From assembly GCF_001729485.1 (NCBI RefSeq), contig NZ_CP017157.1, positions 496,001-560,000 on the forward strand: a stretch of 64,000 bases of DNA, given 5' to 3'. Within the stretch, counting starts at the first letter, position 1. Each line of letters begins with the position of its first letter. Made by a program: the position numbers and the translations under genes. The DNA comes from Streptomyces lydicus (GTDB lineage: Bacteria; Actinomycetota; Actinomycetes; Streptomycetales; Streptomycetaceae). The notes under the pieces were generated by a model. The model ran no database searches. It saw only the letters and a program-made list of their open reading frames with translations, and had not been told where the DNA came from. Of this stretch, positions 19,276 to 29,953 are shown in pieces.

Positions 19276-20910
19276 ATGGGACATCTGGAAGCCGGACACC
19301 TGGAGTACTACCTGCCGGACGGGAGGGTCCTGCTGGGGGACGTGTCCTTCCGGGTGGCGGAGGGCGCGTCGATGGCGCTGGTCGGAGCCAACGGAGCGGG
19401 CAAGACGACCCTGCTGCGGCTGCTGGCGGGGGAGCTGGCCCCGCACGGCGGGACGGTCTCGGTCAGCGGCGGGCTGGGCGTGATGCCGCAGTTCGTGGGC
19501 TCGGTGCGCGACGACCGTACGGTCCGGGACCTGCTGGTGTCGGTGGCCCAGCCGCGGATCCGGGAGGCGGCGACCGCGGTGGACGCCGCGGAGCTGGCCC
19601 TGATGACGGCCGAGGCGGACGACGAGGCCGCGCAGATGGCGTACGCGCAGGCGCTGAGCGACTGGGCGGAGGCGCGGGGCTACGAGGCCGAGACCGTCTG
19701 GGACATGTGCACGACGGCCGCGCTGGGCATGCCGTACGAGAAGGCCCAGTGGCGGCAGGTGCGCACGCTCAGCGGCGGCGAGCAGAAGCGGCTGGTGCTG
19801 GAGTCGCTGCTGCGCGGCACCGACGAGGTGCTGCTGCTGGACGAGCCGGACAACTATCTGGACGTGCCGGGCAAGCGGTGGCTGGAGGAGCAGCTGCGCA
19901 CGACGCGCAAGACTGTGTTGTTCGTCTCGCACGACCGGGAGCTGCTGGCCCGGGCCGCGGAGAAGATCATCAGCGTCGAGCCGGGGCCGGCGGGCTCCGA
20001 CGTCTGGGTGCACGGCGGCGGCTTCGACACCTACCACGAGGCCCGCAAGGAGCGCTTCGCCCGCTTCGAGGAGCTGCGCCGGCGCTGGGACGAGAAGCAC
20101 GCCCAGCTCAAGAAGCTGGTGGTCAACCTGCGGCAGGCGGCCGCGGTGAGCCATGAGATGGCGTCGCGCTACGCGGCGGCGCAGACCCGGCTGCGGAAGT
20201 TCGAGGAGGCCGGGCCGCCGCCGGAGCCGCCGCGCGAGCAGGAGATCACCATGCGGCTGCGCGGCGGGCGCACCGGCGTACGGGCCGTGACCTGCGAGGA
20301 CCTGGAGCTGACCGGCTTGATGAAGCCGTTCTCCCTGGAGGTCTTCTACGGGGAGCGGGTCGCGGTCCTGGGCTCCAACGGGTCGGGCAAGTCGCACTTC
20401 CTGCGCCTGCTGGCCGGGGACGGCGACCGTCCGGTGGCCCATACGGGCACCTGGAAGCTGGGCGCCCGGGTCGTGCCCGGCCACTTCGCGCAGACACACG
20501 CGCATCCCGAGCTGAGGGGGCGCAGCCTGCTGGACATCCTGTGGACCGAGCACGCCAAGGACAAGGGCCAGGCCATGTCGGCGCTGCGCCGCTACGAGCT
20601 GGAGAAGCAGGCCGAGCAGCCCTTCGAGCGGCTCTCCGGGGGGCAGCAGGCGCGTCTGCAGATCCTCCTCCTGGAGCTGTCCGGCAGTACGGCCCTGCTG
20701 CTCGACGAGCCGACCGACAACCTGGACCTGGAGTCGGCCGAGGCGCTGCAGGAGGGGCTGGAGGCGTATGAGGGGACGGTGCTGGCGGTGACGCACGACC
20801 GGTGGTTCGCGCGGTCCTTCGACCGGTTCCTGGTGTTCGGGGCGGACGGCGTGGTGCGGGAGACGCCGGAGCCGGTGTGGGACGAGCGGCGGGTGGCACG
20901 CGAGCGGTAG
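19276..20910 (+). CDS. ABC-F family ATPase
   Basis: ABC-F proteins have two ATPase domains, lack membrane segments and usually act on ribosomes. This 544-residue protein has Walker A motifs GANGAGKTT and GSNGSGKS, signatures LSGGEQKRL and LSGGQQARL, and Walker B LLLDEPDNYLD and LLLDEPTDNLD. A coiled linker (FARFEELRRRWDEKHAQLKK) lies between them. ATG 19276 is chosen because the upstream in-frame ATG at 19219 overlaps the divergent gene's start. Whether it protects ribosomes from an antibiotic is not visible. Confidence 0.9.
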   Translation: MGHLEAGHLEYYLPDGRVLLGDVSFRVAEGASMALVGANGAGKTTLLRLLAGELAPHGGTVSVSGGLGVMPQFVGSVRDDRTVRDLLVSVAQPRIREAATAVDAAELALMTAEADDEAAQMAYAQALSDWAEARGYEAETVWDMCTTAALGMPYEKAQWRQVRTLSGGEQKRLVLESLLRGTDEVLLLDEPDNYLDVPGKRWLEEQLRTTRKTVLFVSHDRELLARAAEKIISVEPGPAGSDVWVHGGGFDTYHEARKERFARFEELRRRWDEKHAQLKKLVVNLRQAAAVSHEMASRYAAAQTRLRKFEEAGPPPEPPREQEITMRLRGGRTGVRAVTCEDLELTGLMKPFSLEVFYGERVAVLGSNGSGKSHFLRLLAGDGDRPVAHTGTWKLGARVVPGHFAQTHAHPELRGRSLLDILWTEHAKDKGQAMSALRRYELEKQAEQPFERLSGGQQARLQILLLELSGSTALLLDEPTDNLDLESAEALQEGLEAYEGTVLAVTHDRWFARSFDRFLVFGADGVVRETPEPVWDERRVARER

Positions 20911-20997
20911 CGGTGCGGCCGCGGACCTCGGCGGGGACAATGGAGGAGCCACGGAGGCGACGGCGGAGCGGGACCGCACGCGGGTTCGGGGGGCGTT

Positions 20998-21027
20998 TTG
21001 ACCCCGCTGGGGAGGGCCCGGTATTCT
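20998..21027 (+). promoter_or_regulatory. Probable rplM-rpsI promoter
   Basis: TTGACC at 20998-21003 and TATTCT at 21022-21027, with an 18-base spacer, form a good vegetative-type promoter. The implied leader to the rplM GTG is about 200 bases. The stretch 20911-21234 holds no supported gene. Confidence 0.55.
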
Positions 21028-21234
21028 GCCAGTTCGTTATGCGTATTGGCTTGCTCTATCTCACGTGAGGGGCCCTTACGCCGGTCCACCGGACCGGTCA
21101 CCAGCGGCGGACGATCGGGTTGCGTCACCCGTAGCGCCGCCCTGCTGTGTGATCAGCCGTGGTGACCAGTACAGGACCCGTCCCCGCGGTCTCACGACCA
21201 GGGGAAACCACTCTGAAGAAGCGAAGGCTAAGAC

Positions 21235-21678
21235 GTGCGTACGTTCAGCCCCAAGCCCGGCGATGTCCAGCGCCAGTGGCACATCATTGACGCGCAGGAC
21301 GTTGTCCTGGGCCGTCTGGCCAGCCAGGCCGCGTCCCTCCTGCGCGGTAAGCACAAGCCGGTCTACGCCCCTCACGTTGACACGGGTGACTTCGTCATCA
21401 TCATCAACGCCGACAAGGTGCACCTGTCCGGCAACAAGCGGACGCAGAAGATGGCCTACCGCCACTCCGGCTTCCCGGGCGGTCTGCGCTCGGTCCGCTA
21501 CGACGAGCTGCTCGACAAGAACCCCGAGAAGGCCGTCGAGAAGGCCATCAAGGGCATGCTCCCCAAGAACACCCTCGGCCGTCAGATGCTCTCGAAGCTG
21601 AAGGTCTACGCGGGTGCCGAGCACCCGCACGCTGCGCAGCAGCCGGTCCCGTTCGAGATCACCCAGGTCGCGCAGTAA
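21235..21678 (+). CDS. rplM: 50S ribosomal protein L13
   Basis: L13 is an early-assembly protein. The GTG start gives [20 protein letters not shown], 147 residues, with [19 protein letters not shown] and [21 protein letters not shown] motifs. It is paired with rpsI, as in most bacteria, and preceded by a long leader. Confidence 0.98.
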   Translation: MRTFSPKPGDVQRQWHIIDAQDVVLGRLASQAASLLRGKHKPVYAPHVDTGDFVIIINADKVHLSGNKRTQKMAYRHSGFPGGLRSVRYDELLDKNPEKAVEKAIKGMLPKNTLGRQMLSKLKVYAGAEHPHAAQQPVPFEITQVAQ

Positions 21679-21721
21679 GTCCGGCCACCCCCTAAGACGA
21701 CAGAGAATTCTGAGGAGCATC

Positions 21722-22225
21722 GTGGCTGAGACCACCCCCGAGACCCCGCTGGACGAGGTCGAGGAGTACACCACCGAGACCGAGGTCGTGGAGTCGGAGT
21801 ACACCTCCGAGTCCCTCGCGTCCCGCTTCGGCGACCCGCAGCCGGCCGCCGGCCTGGGCCGTCGCAAGAACGCCATCGCCCGCGTCCGGATCGTCCCGGG
21901 CACCGGCCAGTGGAAGATCAACGGCCGCACCCTTGAGGGTTACTTCCCCAACAAGGTGCACCAGCAGGAAGTCAACGAGCCCTTCAAGGTGCTCGAGCTC
22001 GACAACCGCTACGACGTGATCGCCCGCATCTCCGGCGGCGGCATCTCCGGCCAGGCCGGTGCGCTGCGCCTGGGCGTGGCCCGTGCGCTGAACGAGGCGG
22101 ACGTGGACAACAACCGCCCCGCGCTGAAGAAGGCCGGGTTCCTCAAGCGTGACGACCGTGCGGTCGAGCGCAAGAAGGCCGGTCTGAAGAAGGCCCGCAA
22201 GGCGCCGCAGTACAGCAAGCGCTAA
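21722..22225 (+). CDS. rpsI: 30S ribosomal protein S9
   Basis: The S9 C-terminal tail reaches the P-site tRNA. The GTG at 21722, preceded by GAGGAG-type bases, gives 167 residues. An acidic N-terminal extension of about 40 residues precedes the core ([20 protein letters not shown]), which ends in the conserved [12 protein letters not shown]. It forms an operon with rplM. Confidence 0.98.
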   Translation: MAETTPETPLDEVEEYTTETEVVESEYTSESLASRFGDPQPAAGLGRRKNAIARVRIVPGTGQWKINGRTLEGYFPNKVHQQEVNEPFKVLELDNRYDVIARISGGGISGQAGALRLGVARALNEADVDNNRPALKKAGFLKRDDRAVERKKAGLKKARKAPQYSKR

Positions 22226-22254
22226 TCGCGCGCGCTGCACCGTGCAGCTCTTGG

Positions 22255-22295
22255 CGAACGCCCCGGTGGCACCGACCGTGCTGCCGGGGCGTTCG
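22255..22295 (+). terminator. Terminator after rpsI
   Basis: CGAACGCCCCGG at 22255-22266 pairs perfectly with CCGGGGCGTTCG at 22284-22295 around a 17-base loop. It separates the rplM-rpsI unit from glmM. Confidence 0.65.
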
Positions 22296-22366
22296 GCTAT
22301 CCGTGACCAGGGGCGTATACCTGGATTCAAGGCTCTGGTCCAAGCTCGACAACTCGGAGGACACCA

Positions 22367-23725
22367 GTGGGACGACTCTTCGGCACGGACGGGGTACGCG
22401 GCGTCGCCAATGCGGACCTGACGGCGGAGCTGGCGCTCGGTCTGTCGGTGGCCGCGGCACATGTACTGGCCGAAGCGGGCACCTTCGAAGGGCACCGCCC
22501 GGTGGCGGTGGTCGGACGTGATCCACGTGCGTCCGGGGAGTTCCTGGAAGCCGCGGTCGTCGCCGGGCTGGCCAGCGCCGGTGTGGACGTGCTGCGCGTG
22601 GGCGTGCTGCCGACCCCGGCGGTCGCCTATCTGACCGGTTCGCTGGGTGCCGACCTCGGGGTGATGCTCTCCGCCAGCCACAACCCGATGCCCGACAACG
22701 GCATCAAGTTCTTCGCCCGCGGCGGCCACAAGCTCGCCGACGAGCTGGAGGACCGGATCGAGGAGACGTACCGCGCGCACAGCTCCGGCGAGCCGTGGGA
22801 GCGGCCGACCGGCTCCGGGGTGGGCCGGGTCACCGTCTACGACGAGGGCTTCGACAACTACGTCGCGCACCTGGTCGGCGTGCTGCCCAACCGGCTGGAC
22901 GGGCTGAAGGTCGTCATCGACGGTGCGCACGGCGCGGCGGCGCGGGTCTCGCCGGAGGCGTTCGCCCGGGCCGGCGCCGAGGTCGTCACGCTCGGTACCG
23001 ACCCCGACGGCCTGAACATCAACGACGGCTGCGGCTCCACCCACCTCGGCCAGCTGCGCGCGGCGGTCGTCGAGCACGGCGCCGACCTGGGTGTGGCCCA
23101 CGACGGTGACGCGGACCGCTGCCTGGCGGTGGACCGCGAGGGCAACGAGGTCGACGGCGACCAGATCCTGGCCGTCCTCGCGCTCGGCATGCGCGAGGCG
23201 GGCGTGCTGCGCAAGAACACCGTGGTCGCCACGGTCATGTCCAACCTCGGCTTCAAGCTGGCCCTGGAGCGCGAGGGCATCGACCTCGTACGGACCGCGG
23301 TCGGCGACCGCTACGTCCTGGAGGAGATGAAGGCGCACGGCTTCGCGCTGGGCGGCGAGCAGTCCGGGCACGTCATCGTGCTCGACCACGCCACCACCGG
23401 CGACGGCACGCTGACCGGTCTGATGCTGGCGGCCCGGGTCGCGGCCACCGGCCGTCCGCTCGGCGAGCTGGCCGGCGTCATGGAGCGGCTGCCGCAGATC
23501 CTCGTCAACGTCCCCGACGTGGACCGCTCGCGGGTGGCCACCTCGCCCGAGCTGACCGCCGCGGTCGCCGACGCGGAGCGGGAGCTGGGTGCCACCGGCC
23601 GGGTGCTGCTGCGGCCGTCCGGTACGGAGCCGCTGGTGCGCGTCATGGTGGAGGCCGCGGACATCGAGCAGGCCAGGGCCGTGGCGGAGCGCCTCGCCGA
23701 TGTGGTGAAGTCCGCGCTCGGCTGA
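22367..23725 (+). CDS. glmM: Phosphoglucosamine mutase
   Basis: GlmM converts glucosamine-6-phosphate to glucosamine-1-phosphate for UDP-GlcNAc and peptidoglycan. The 452 residues have the N terminus [20 protein letters not shown], the phosphoserine loop [16 protein letters not shown], the metal loop DGDADRC and the sugar-binding GGEQSGH. The GTG start follows GGAGGAC. It works in the same pathway as glmS at 26208. Confidence 0.97.
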   Translation: MGRLFGTDGVRGVANADLTAELALGLSVAAAHVLAEAGTFEGHRPVAVVGRDPRASGEFLEAAVVAGLASAGVDVLRVGVLPTPAVAYLTGSLGADLGVMLSASHNPMPDNGIKFFARGGHKLADELEDRIEETYRAHSSGEPWERPTGSGVGRVTVYDEGFDNYVAHLVGVLPNRLDGLKVVIDGAHGAAARVSPEAFARAGAEVVTLGTDPDGLNINDGCGSTHLGQLRAAVVEHGADLGVAHDGDADRCLAVDREGNEVDGDQILAVLALGMREAGVLRKNTVVATVMSNLGFKLALEREGIDLVRTAVGDRYVLEEMKAHGFALGGEQSGHVIVLDHATTGDGTLTGLMLAARVAATGRPLGELAGVMERLPQILVNVPDVDRSRVATSPELTAAVADAERELGATGRVLLRPSGTEPLVRVMVEAADIEQARAVAERLADVVKSALG

Positions 23726-23739
23726 CCTTCCGGCGCCCT

Positions 23740-23783
23740 GGGCCCGGCCCGCCCGACAGCGATGTCAGCGCGGGGCCGGGCCC
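23740..23783. terminator. Bidirectional terminator between glmM and the DUF389 gene
   Basis: GGGCCCGGCCCGC at 23740-23752 pairs with GCGGGGCCGGGCCC at 23770-23783 with one bulged G. The right arm lies inside the 3' end of the convergent gene. Confidence 0.45.
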
Positions 23784-24703
23784 GCGCCGTGCCGGGACCA
23801 CAGCCGCTTCTGGGTGGCCAGGGTCAGCGTGCCGGCGAGGACGATGCCCGCCAGGTTCAGCAGCAGCTGCTCCAGGGAGTGCCAGGACTGGGCGTACTCC
23901 CGGTAGGCCAGGGCGACCGCGGCGTTCGCGGCGGCCGGGACCGTGGTCACCGAGATCGCCACGCCCACCAGCGCGCCCGATTTGGCGGAGGTCAGCGAGA
24001 GCACGCCGGCGATGCCGGCGAGCACGGCGACCACGAACGAGAACCAGTCCGGCCGGTAGATGAAGTTGGTGTTCGGCCGGGCGGCCTCCAGCGCCTCGAC
24101 GTGGAAGAGCCCGACCGCGTCCATGAACAGACTGAAGCCGACGGTCACCGCGGTCGCCACCGCGAACCCGACGAGCAGCGCGGTCAGCGAGCGCCAGGCC
24201 AGCCGCGGCGCGCGCCGGACCAGCGCGGTGCAGAAGCCGGCCAGCGGGCCGAACTCCGGCCCCACCGCCATCGCGCCGACGATCAGGATCGCGTTGTCGA
24301 GGACCACGCCGCAGGCCGCGATCATCGTCGCCAGCGTCAGGAACGCCAGATAGGTGACGGAGAGCGTCGACTCCTCGTGCGTGGCGTCGGACAGCGATTC
24401 CCACAGGACGGCGTCCACGCCCTCGCCGGGGGCTTCGTCCGCCGCCCGCTGCGCGCGCAGCGACAGCGACAGGTCGATGTGCTCGATCGCGATCGAGCCG
24501 GTCCGGTCCAGGTCCATCGCCCGCAGCCGGGCCAGCAGCCCGTCCGCGGCCTCCCGGGCCACGTCGCACAGCACGACATCGCCCCGCGGCTCGCGGGCGG
24601 CACCGCTCAACACGGCCAGGTGGGCCGTGCCGACGGTCGTCTCCAGCAGCTCGACGACGTCCTCCGTACGGTCGGCGGGCACCATCAGTCGCAGATGCAG
24701 CAC
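23765..24703 (-). CDS. DUF389 family membrane protein
   Basis: The 312-residue product has an N-terminal soluble domain (about 1-95) and then six or so hydrophobic segments. Characteristic motifs are LTLATMIAACGVVLDNAILIVGAMAVGPEFGPLAG-like sequence near residues 125-160 and SLTSAKSGALVGVAISVTTVPA further on. The GTG at 24703 is chosen; the longer open frame upstream is antisense to coaA codons. It starts 15 bases after coaA and is probably co-transcribed. The family function is unknown; a channel or transport role is only a guess. Confidence 0.85.
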   Translation of the reverse strand: MLHLRLMVPADRTEDVVELLETTVGTAHLAVLSGAAREPRGDVVLCDVAREAADGLLARLRAMDLDRTGSIAIEHIDLSLSLRAQRAADEAPGEGVDAVLWESLSDATHEESTLSVTYLAFLTLATMIAACGVVLDNAILIVGAMAVGPEFGPLAGFCTALVRRAPRLAWRSLTALLVGFAVATAVTVGFSLFMDAVGLFHVEALEAARPNTNFIYRPDWFSFVVAVLAGIAGVLSLTSAKSGALVGVAISVTTVPAAANAAVALAYREYAQSWHSLEQLLLNLAGIVLAGTLTLATQKRLWSRHGAGPAPR

Positions 24704-24717
24704 GGTCGCCGTACTCC

Positions 24718-25707
24718 CTAGAGCTTGCGCAGCGACAGCCGCTGCACCTTGTGGTCGGGGCCCTTGCGGAGCACCAGGTTCGCCCGGCCGCGGGTGGGGG
24801 CGACGTTCTGCTGCAGGTTGGGCTTGTTGATGGTGCGCCACATCATGCGGGCGTAGTCGAGGGCCTCGTCCTCGGAGACCTGGGTGTACTTGCGGAAGTA
24901 CGAGAACGGGTTCTGGAAGGCGGTCTCGCGCAGCTTGCGGAAGCGGCCGAGGTACCACTGCTCGATGTCCTCGGTGCGGGCGTCGACGTAGACGGAGAAG
25001 TCGAAGAAGTCGGCGAGGCCGAGGCGGGTGCGGCCGTCCTTGCCGGGCAGCGCCGGCTGGAGGACGTTGAGCCCCTCGACGATCAGGATGTCGGGGCGGT
25101 GCACGGTGAGCCGCTCGCCGGGCACGATGTCGTAGATCAGGTGGGAGTAGACGGGGGCGGTGACCTCGGCGCGGCCGGACTTCACATCGGCGACGAAACG
25201 GGTCAGCGCCCGGCGGTCGTAGGACTCCGGGAAGCCCTTGCGGGACATCAGGCCCCGCCGGTGCAGCTCGGCGTTGGGGAAGAGGAACCCGTCGGTGGTG
25301 ATCAGCTCGACGCGGGGGTGTTCCGGCCAGCGGGCGAGCAGGGCCTGGAGCAGCCGGGCGGTGGTGGACTTGCCGACCGCGACGCTGCCGGCGACCCCGA
25401 TGACGAAGGGCGTGCCGGGCTGGGAGCCCTGGCCGCCGCCCGCGTCGCCCAGGAAGGTGTTCAGGGCGCCGCGCAGATTGCTCGTCGCGCCGACGTAGAG
25501 GTTGAGGAGCCGGGAGAGCGGGAGGTAGACGTCGCGCACCTCGTCGAGGTCGATGACGTCGCCCAGGCCGCGCAGCCGTTCGACCTCTTCGGCCGTCAGG
25601 GGCAGCGGGGTCTTCTCCCTGAGGGCGCTCCATTGCGCGCGCGTCAGATCGACGTACGGCGAGCTGTCGGCGCGGCGTCGTTGCTGCGGATCGGTCGTCA
25701 AGGGCAC
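24718..25707 (-). CDS. coaA: Type I pantothenate kinase
   Basis: CoaA phosphorylates pantothenate in the first step of coenzyme A synthesis. The 329 residues show the P-loop [20 protein letters not shown], then [20 protein letters not shown] and EGLNVLQ, all family hallmarks. The GTG at 25707 fits the family length; the frame stays open for another 400 bases upstream but is not supported. The phosphopantetheine product of the pathway is used by AcpS (28052). Confidence 0.96.
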   Translation of the reverse strand: MPLTTDPQQRRRADSSPYVDLTRAQWSALREKTPLPLTAEEVERLRGLGDVIDLDEVRDVYLPLSRLLNLYVGATSNLRGALNTFLGDAGGGQGSQPGTPFVIGVAGSVAVGKSTTARLLQALLARWPEHPRVELITTDGFLFPNAELHRRGLMSRKGFPESYDRRALTRFVADVKSGRAEVTAPVYSHLIYDIVPGERLTVHRPDILIVEGLNVLQPALPGKDGRTRLGLADFFDFSVYVDARTEDIEQWYLGRFRKLRETAFQNPFSYFRKYTQVSEDEALDYARMMWRTINKPNLQQNVAPTRGRANLVLRKGPDHKVQRLSLRKL

Positions 25708-25897
25708 GCGCCCATTGTGCGCAGCCGCAATGCGCCGTTCATATCGGGGTGGTCCGGCGCGCCCTCGGGGCGGGCTTGTGGCCGTCGGGCCGGAGTTGGG
25801 TGGTTCGCCACCTGGGTGTCTGTACCCGAGGGGGTTTGCCCGGTACGGTCGGCAGCGGGGAGCGGCCGCGCGGGCGGGCCGCGGACGAGAGCTGGGG

Positions 25898-26182
25898 GTG
25901 GGCGTGCGAGCGCGGAAGGCCGGTCTGCTGGGGTTGCGGACCAGGGGGAGGACCATCGGCGCGGTCGGCGGCCGCGGAGCGGACGCCACGACGGACGGAT
26001 TCGTGGCGCGGGTGTACGCGGAGCTGGCGGAGGAGTTGCCGGAGGAGGACCTGGGGGAGGACCTCGGGGACTTCCTGGAGCGGTACGAACCGGCCGGCGG
26101 TCCCGGCACGGACGCGGAGGCCGACGAGGAGTTCCTGGAGACGGTGCGCGAGGCGCACCACCGGATAGCGCGCGGGTATTGA
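25898..26182 (+). CDS. Small acidic protein, function unknown
   Basis: The product has about 94 residues. A basic N terminus ([20 protein letters not shown]) is followed by a strongly acidic helical part ([20 protein letters not shown]) and [11 protein letters not shown] at the C terminus. Start choice is uncertain: GTG at 25898 or 25904, after GAGCTGGGG. It lies 25 bases before glmS and may share its transcript. No known family is recognised. Confidence 0.5.
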   Translation: MGVRARKAGLLGLRTRGRTIGAVGGRGADATTDGFVARVYAELAEELPEEDLGEDLGDFLERYEPAGGPGTDAEADEEFLETVREAHHRIARGY

Positions 26183-26207
26183 TCCGCGGGCGTCGTAGGC
26201 TGCCTCC

Positions 26208-28055
26208 ATGTGCGGAATCGTGGGATATGTGGGCGGGCAGAGCGCCCTTGACGTCGTCCTGGCCGGTCTGAAGCGCCTGGAGTACCGCGGCTACGACTCG
26301 GCGGGCGTCGCCGTGCTGGCCGACGGTGGGCTGGCCGCGGCGAAGAAGGCCGGCAAACTCGCCAATCTGGAGAAGGAGCTGGCGGGCCGTCCGCTGCCGG
26401 CCGGGTCGACCGGCATCGGGCACACCCGGTGGGCCACCCACGGCGGGCCCACCGACGAGAACGCCCACCCGCACCTGGACAACGCCGGCCGGGTCTCGGT
26501 CGTCCACAACGGCATCATCGAGAACTTCGCCGCGCTGCGCGCCGAACTCGCCGAGCGCGGGCACCGGTTGGTGTCCGAGACGGACACCGAGGCGGTGGCG
26601 CACCTGCTCGCCGAGGCGTACTCGTCGTGCGGCGAGCTGGCGGAGGCGATGCGGCAGGTGTGCGGGCGGCTGGAGGGCGCCTTCACCCTGGTCGCGGTGC
26701 ACGCGGACGAGCCGGACGTGGTGGTCGGGGCGCGCCGCAACTCACCGCTGGTGGTGGGGGTCGGCGACGGCGAGGCGTTCCTGGCGTCCGACGTGGCGGC
26801 GTTCATCGCGCACACCCGCGACGCGATCGAACTGGGCCAGGACCAGGTGGTGGAGCTGCGCCGGGACGGGGTGACGGTCACCGACTTCGACGGCGCGCCC
26901 GCGGACGTGCGCGCGTACCACGTCGACTGGGACGCCTCGGCCGCCGAGAAGGGCGGCTACGACTACTTCATGCTCAAGGAGATCGCCGAGCAGCCGAAGG
27001 CCGTCGCGGACACCCTGCTGGGGCGGATCGACGGCTCGGGGGTGCTGTCGCTGGACGAGGTGCGCATCCCGCCGGAGGTGCTGCGCGAGGTCGACAAGGT
27101 CGTCATCGTGGCGTGCGGGACGGCGTACCACGCGGGCATGATCGCCAAGTACGCGATCGAGCACTGGACCCGGATTCCCTGCGAGACCGAGCTGGCCAGC
27201 GAGTTCCGCTACCGCGACCCGATCCTGGACCGGCGGACGCTGGTGATCGCGATCAGCCAGTCCGGCGAGACCATGGACACCCTGATGGCGCTGCGGCACG
27301 CCCGCGAGCAGGGCTCGAAGGTGCTCGCCATCTGCAACACCAACGGCTCCACCATTCCCCGGGAGTCCGACGCGGTGCTCTACACGCACGCCGGTCCCGA
27401 GGTGGCGGTGGCGTCGACGAAGGCGTTCCTGACGCAGCTGGTCGCCTGCTATCTGGTGGCGCTGTACCTCGCGCAGGTACGGGGCACGAAGTGGGGCGAC
27501 GAGGTCCGGGCCGTGGTGCGCGAACTGGCCGCCATCGGCACCCAGGTCGAGCAGGTGCTCGGCACGATGGAGCCGGTGCGGGAGTTGGCACGGGGCCTCG
27601 CCGACAAGGACACGGTGCTGTTCCTCGGCCGGCACGTGGGCTATCCGGTGGCGCTGGAGGGCGCGCTCAAGCTCAAGGAACTCGCGTACATGCACGCGGA
27701 GGGGTTCGCCGCCGGCGAGCTCAAGCACGGCCCGATCGCGCTGATCGAGGACGATCTGCCGGTCGTCGTGGTGGTGCCGTCGCCGCGCGGGCGCTCGGTG
27801 CTCCACGACAAGATCGTCTCCAACATCCAGGAGATCCGGGCCCGCGGCGCCCGGACGATCGTGATCGCCGAGGAGGGCGACGAGGCCGTGGTGCCGTACG
27901 CCGACCACCTCGTGCGGATCCCGCGCACGCCGGTGCTGCTCCAGCCGCTGGTCTCCACGGTCCCGTTGCAGGTGTTCGCCTGCGAGCTGGCCACCGCCCG
28001 GGGCAACGAGGTCGACCAGCCGCGCAACCTGGCCAAGTCGGTGACGGTGGAGTGA
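26208..28055 (+). CDS. glmS: Glutamine-fructose-6-phosphate aminotransferase
   Basis: GlmS makes glucosamine-6-phosphate from fructose-6-phosphate and glutamine. The 615 residues start [10 protein letters not shown] with the nucleophilic Cys2 of the glutaminase domain (to about 225), followed by two SIS sugar-binding domains (about 285-420 and 460-600, with [17 protein letters not shown]) and the terminal KSVTVE. No glmS ribozyme can fit in the 25-base upstream gap. The stop overlaps acpS by four bases. Confidence 0.98.
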   Translation: MCGIVGYVGGQSALDVVLAGLKRLEYRGYDSAGVAVLADGGLAAAKKAGKLANLEKELAGRPLPAGSTGIGHTRWATHGGPTDENAHPHLDNAGRVSVVHNGIIENFAALRAELAERGHRLVSETDTEAVAHLLAEAYSSCGELAEAMRQVCGRLEGAFTLVAVHADEPDVVVGARRNSPLVVGVGDGEAFLASDVAAFIAHTRDAIELGQDQVVELRRDGVTVTDFDGAPADVRAYHVDWDASAAEKGGYDYFMLKEIAEQPKAVADTLLGRIDGSGVLSLDEVRIPPEVLREVDKVVIVACGTAYHAGMIAKYAIEHWTRIPCETELASEFRYRDPILDRRTLVIAISQSGETMDTLMALRHAREQGSKVLAICNTNGSTIPRESDAVLYTHAGPEVAVASTKAFLTQLVACYLVALYLAQVRGTKWGDEVRAVVRELAAIGTQVEQVLGTMEPVRELARGLADKDTVLFLGRHVGYPVALEGALKLKELAYMHAEGFAAGELKHGPIALIEDDLPVVVVVPSPRGRSVLHDKIVSNIQEIRARGARTIVIAEEGDEAVVPYADHLVRIPRTPVLLQPLVSTVPLQVFACELATARGNEVDQPRNLAKSVTVE

Positions 28056-28420
28056 TCATCGGGGTCGGGATCGACGTCGCGGAGATCGACCGCTTCGGCG
28101 CCGCGCTGGACCGTACGCCGGAGTTGGCGCACCGGCTGTTCATCCCCTCGGAACTGCTGCTGCCGAGCGGCGAGCGGCGCGGCACCGCCTCGCTGGCCGC
28201 GCGGTTCGCCGCCAAGGAGGCGGTGGCCAAGGCGCTCGGCGCGCCGGCCGGGCTGCACTGGACGGACGCCGAGGTGTACGTCGAGGACAGCGGACGCCCG
28301 CGGCTGCGGGTGCGCGGCACCGTCGAGCGGTGCGCGGCGGCGCTGGGGGTGCGGTCGTGGCACGTGTCGCTGAGCCACGACGCGGGCGTCGCTTCCGCCG
28401 TGGTCATCGCCGAGGGGTGA
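28052..28420 (+). CDS. acpS: Holo-[acyl-carrier-protein] synthase
   Basis: AcpS transfers 4'-phosphopantetheine from CoA to acyl carrier proteins. The GTG at 28052 overlaps the glmS stop (GTGA) and gives 122 residues. The two family motifs are present: [12 protein letters not shown] at residues 4-15 and [14 protein letters not shown] near 50-63, with magnesium-ligand Asp and Glu in place. It links CoA supply (coaA) to fatty-acid and polyketide synthesis. Confidence 0.95.
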   Translation: MIIGVGIDVAEIDRFGAALDRTPELAHRLFIPSELLLPSGERRGTASLAARFAAKEAVAKALGAPAGLHWTDAEVYVEDSGRPRLRVRGTVERCAAALGVRSWHVSLSHDAGVASAVVIAEG

Positions 28421-28431
28421 GACTGGTCCGC

Positions 28432-29856
28432 ATGAGGACTGCCTACAGCGTTTCGACCGTGCGGGCCGCCGAGCAGGAGCTGATGGCCCGGCTGCCCGAA
28501 GGAACCCTGATGCAGCGGGCGGCGGCCGGACTGGCGGCCGCCTGCGCCGAGTTGCTGGGCCGGGTCTACGGCAGCCGGGTGGTGCTGCTGGTGGGCAGCG
28601 GGGACAACGGCGGCGACGCGCTGTACGCCGGTGCCCGGCTGGCACGGCGGGGCGCCGGGGTGGTCGCGGTGCTGCTCTCGCCCGAACGGGCCCACCCGGG
28701 CGGCCTGGCCGCGCTGCGCCGGGCCGGCGGGCGGGTCTCGGCCGACGCGCCGCGTGACGTCGCGTGGGCCGATCTGGTCGTGGACGGGATCGTGGGGATC
28801 GGCGGGCGCGGCGGGCTGCGCCCGGAGGCCGCCGAACTCGCCCGCGCCGCACGGCAGTCGGCGCCGGTGGTGGCGGTGGACCTGCCCAGCGGGGTGGACG
28901 CGGACAGCGGTGAGGTGCACGGCGAGGCCGTACGGGCCGACGCGACGGTGACGTTCGGCGCGTACAAGCCGGGGCTGCTGATCGATCCGGCGCGGGAGCG
29001 GGCCGGCGCGCTGCGGCTGGTGGACATCGGGCTGACGCTGCCCGCGGAGGCCGACATCGAGGCGCTGCAGCACGTGGACGTGGCGGAGTTGCTGCCGTAC
29101 CCGGCGCCGGAGAGCGACAAGTACCGGCGGGGTGTGGTGGGCGTGGTCGCCGGGTCGGCGCGCTATCCGGGCGCGGCGGTACTGGCGGTGGCCGGGGCGC
29201 TGCGGGGCGGCGCCGGGGCGGTGCGGTACGTCGGGCCGGCCGCGGACGCGGTGCTGGCCCGCTTCCCCGAGACGCTGGTGCACGCCGGTCCGCCGGACCG
29301 GGCGGGCCGGGTGCAGGCATGGGTGATCGGGCCCGGCCTCGGCGACGAGGCCGACGCGCTGGAGGACGTCCTGGCGTCGGACGTGCCGGTGCTGGTGGAC
29401 GCGGACGGGCTGCGGTTCCTGACGCCGGAGCGGGTCCGCGCGCGCGGCGCCGCGACGCTGCTCACCCCGCACGCCGGGGAGGCGGCGGCGCTGCTCGGCC
29501 GCGGCCGGGAGGAGGTCGAGGCCGCGCGGCTGGCATCCGTACGGGAGCTGGCGCGGCGCTACGCGGCCACGGTGCTGCTCAAGGGCTCGACGACGCTGGT
29601 CGCCGCGGCGAGCGGGCCGGTGCGGGTGAACCCCACGGGCACCGGCTGGCTGGCGACGGCCGGGAGCGGGGACGTGCTGTCGGGGGTGACGGGCTCGCTG
29701 CTGGCCGCGGGGCTCCCGGCGCGCGACGCGGGCTCGGTCGGCGCGTATCTGCACGGCCTCGCGGCGCGCCGGGCCGCCGGGCCGGACGGCGCGCCGATCA
29801 CCGCCACCGAGGTCGCCGGTCATCTCCCGGCCGCCTGGCGGGATGTGACGGCCTGA
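28432..29856 (+). CDS. nnrD: Bifunctional NAD(P)H-hydrate epimerase / ADP-dependent dehydratase
   Basis: This fusion repairs damaged NAD(P)H hydrates. The N-terminal YjeF domain (about 1-215, with GSGDNGGDALYAGARLARRG and LPSGVDADSGE) epimerises R and S forms. The C-terminal kinase-like domain (about 225-470, with LTPHAGEAAALLG and TAGSGDVLSGVTGSLLA) dehydrates the S form. The 474 residues start at ATG 28432; a GTG at 28417 overlapping acpS would add five residues. Confidence 0.94.
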   Translation: MRTAYSVSTVRAAEQELMARLPEGTLMQRAAAGLAAACAELLGRVYGSRVVLLVGSGDNGGDALYAGARLARRGAGVVAVLLSPERAHPGGLAALRRAGGRVSADAPRDVAWADLVVDGIVGIGGRGGLRPEAAELARAARQSAPVVAVDLPSGVDADSGEVHGEAVRADATVTFGAYKPGLLIDPARERAGALRLVDIGLTLPAEADIEALQHVDVAELLPYPAPESDKYRRGVVGVVAGSARYPGAAVLAVAGALRGGAGAVRYVGPAADAVLARFPETLVHAGPPDRAGRVQAWVIGPGLGDEADALEDVLASDVPVLVDADGLRFLTPERVRARGAATLLTPHAGEAAALLGRGREEVEAARLASVRELARRYAATVLLKGSTTLVAAASGPVRVNPTGTGWLATAGSGDVLSGVTGSLLAAGLPARDAGSVGAYLHGLAARRAAGPDGAPITATEVAGHLPAAWRDVTA

Positions 29857-29953
29857 CAGGTCCGGGTGCCGGCCGTTACGCCCCGCGGGGGAAAGCCGCG
29901 GGCACCAGGGCGAACCTCGCTCCGGGCGGGCGGTGCGGCGCACCGGGCACGGC

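Noticed and set aside
23765..25633. 622-codon version of the DUF389 protein
   Set aside because: The N-terminal 310 residues are a shifted reading of coaA with no domain; the GTG at 24703 fits the family.
26183..26207. glmS ribozyme upstream of glmS
   Set aside because: Only 25 bases separate the preceding frame from the glmS ATG, too short for the ribozyme, and no such fold is seen.
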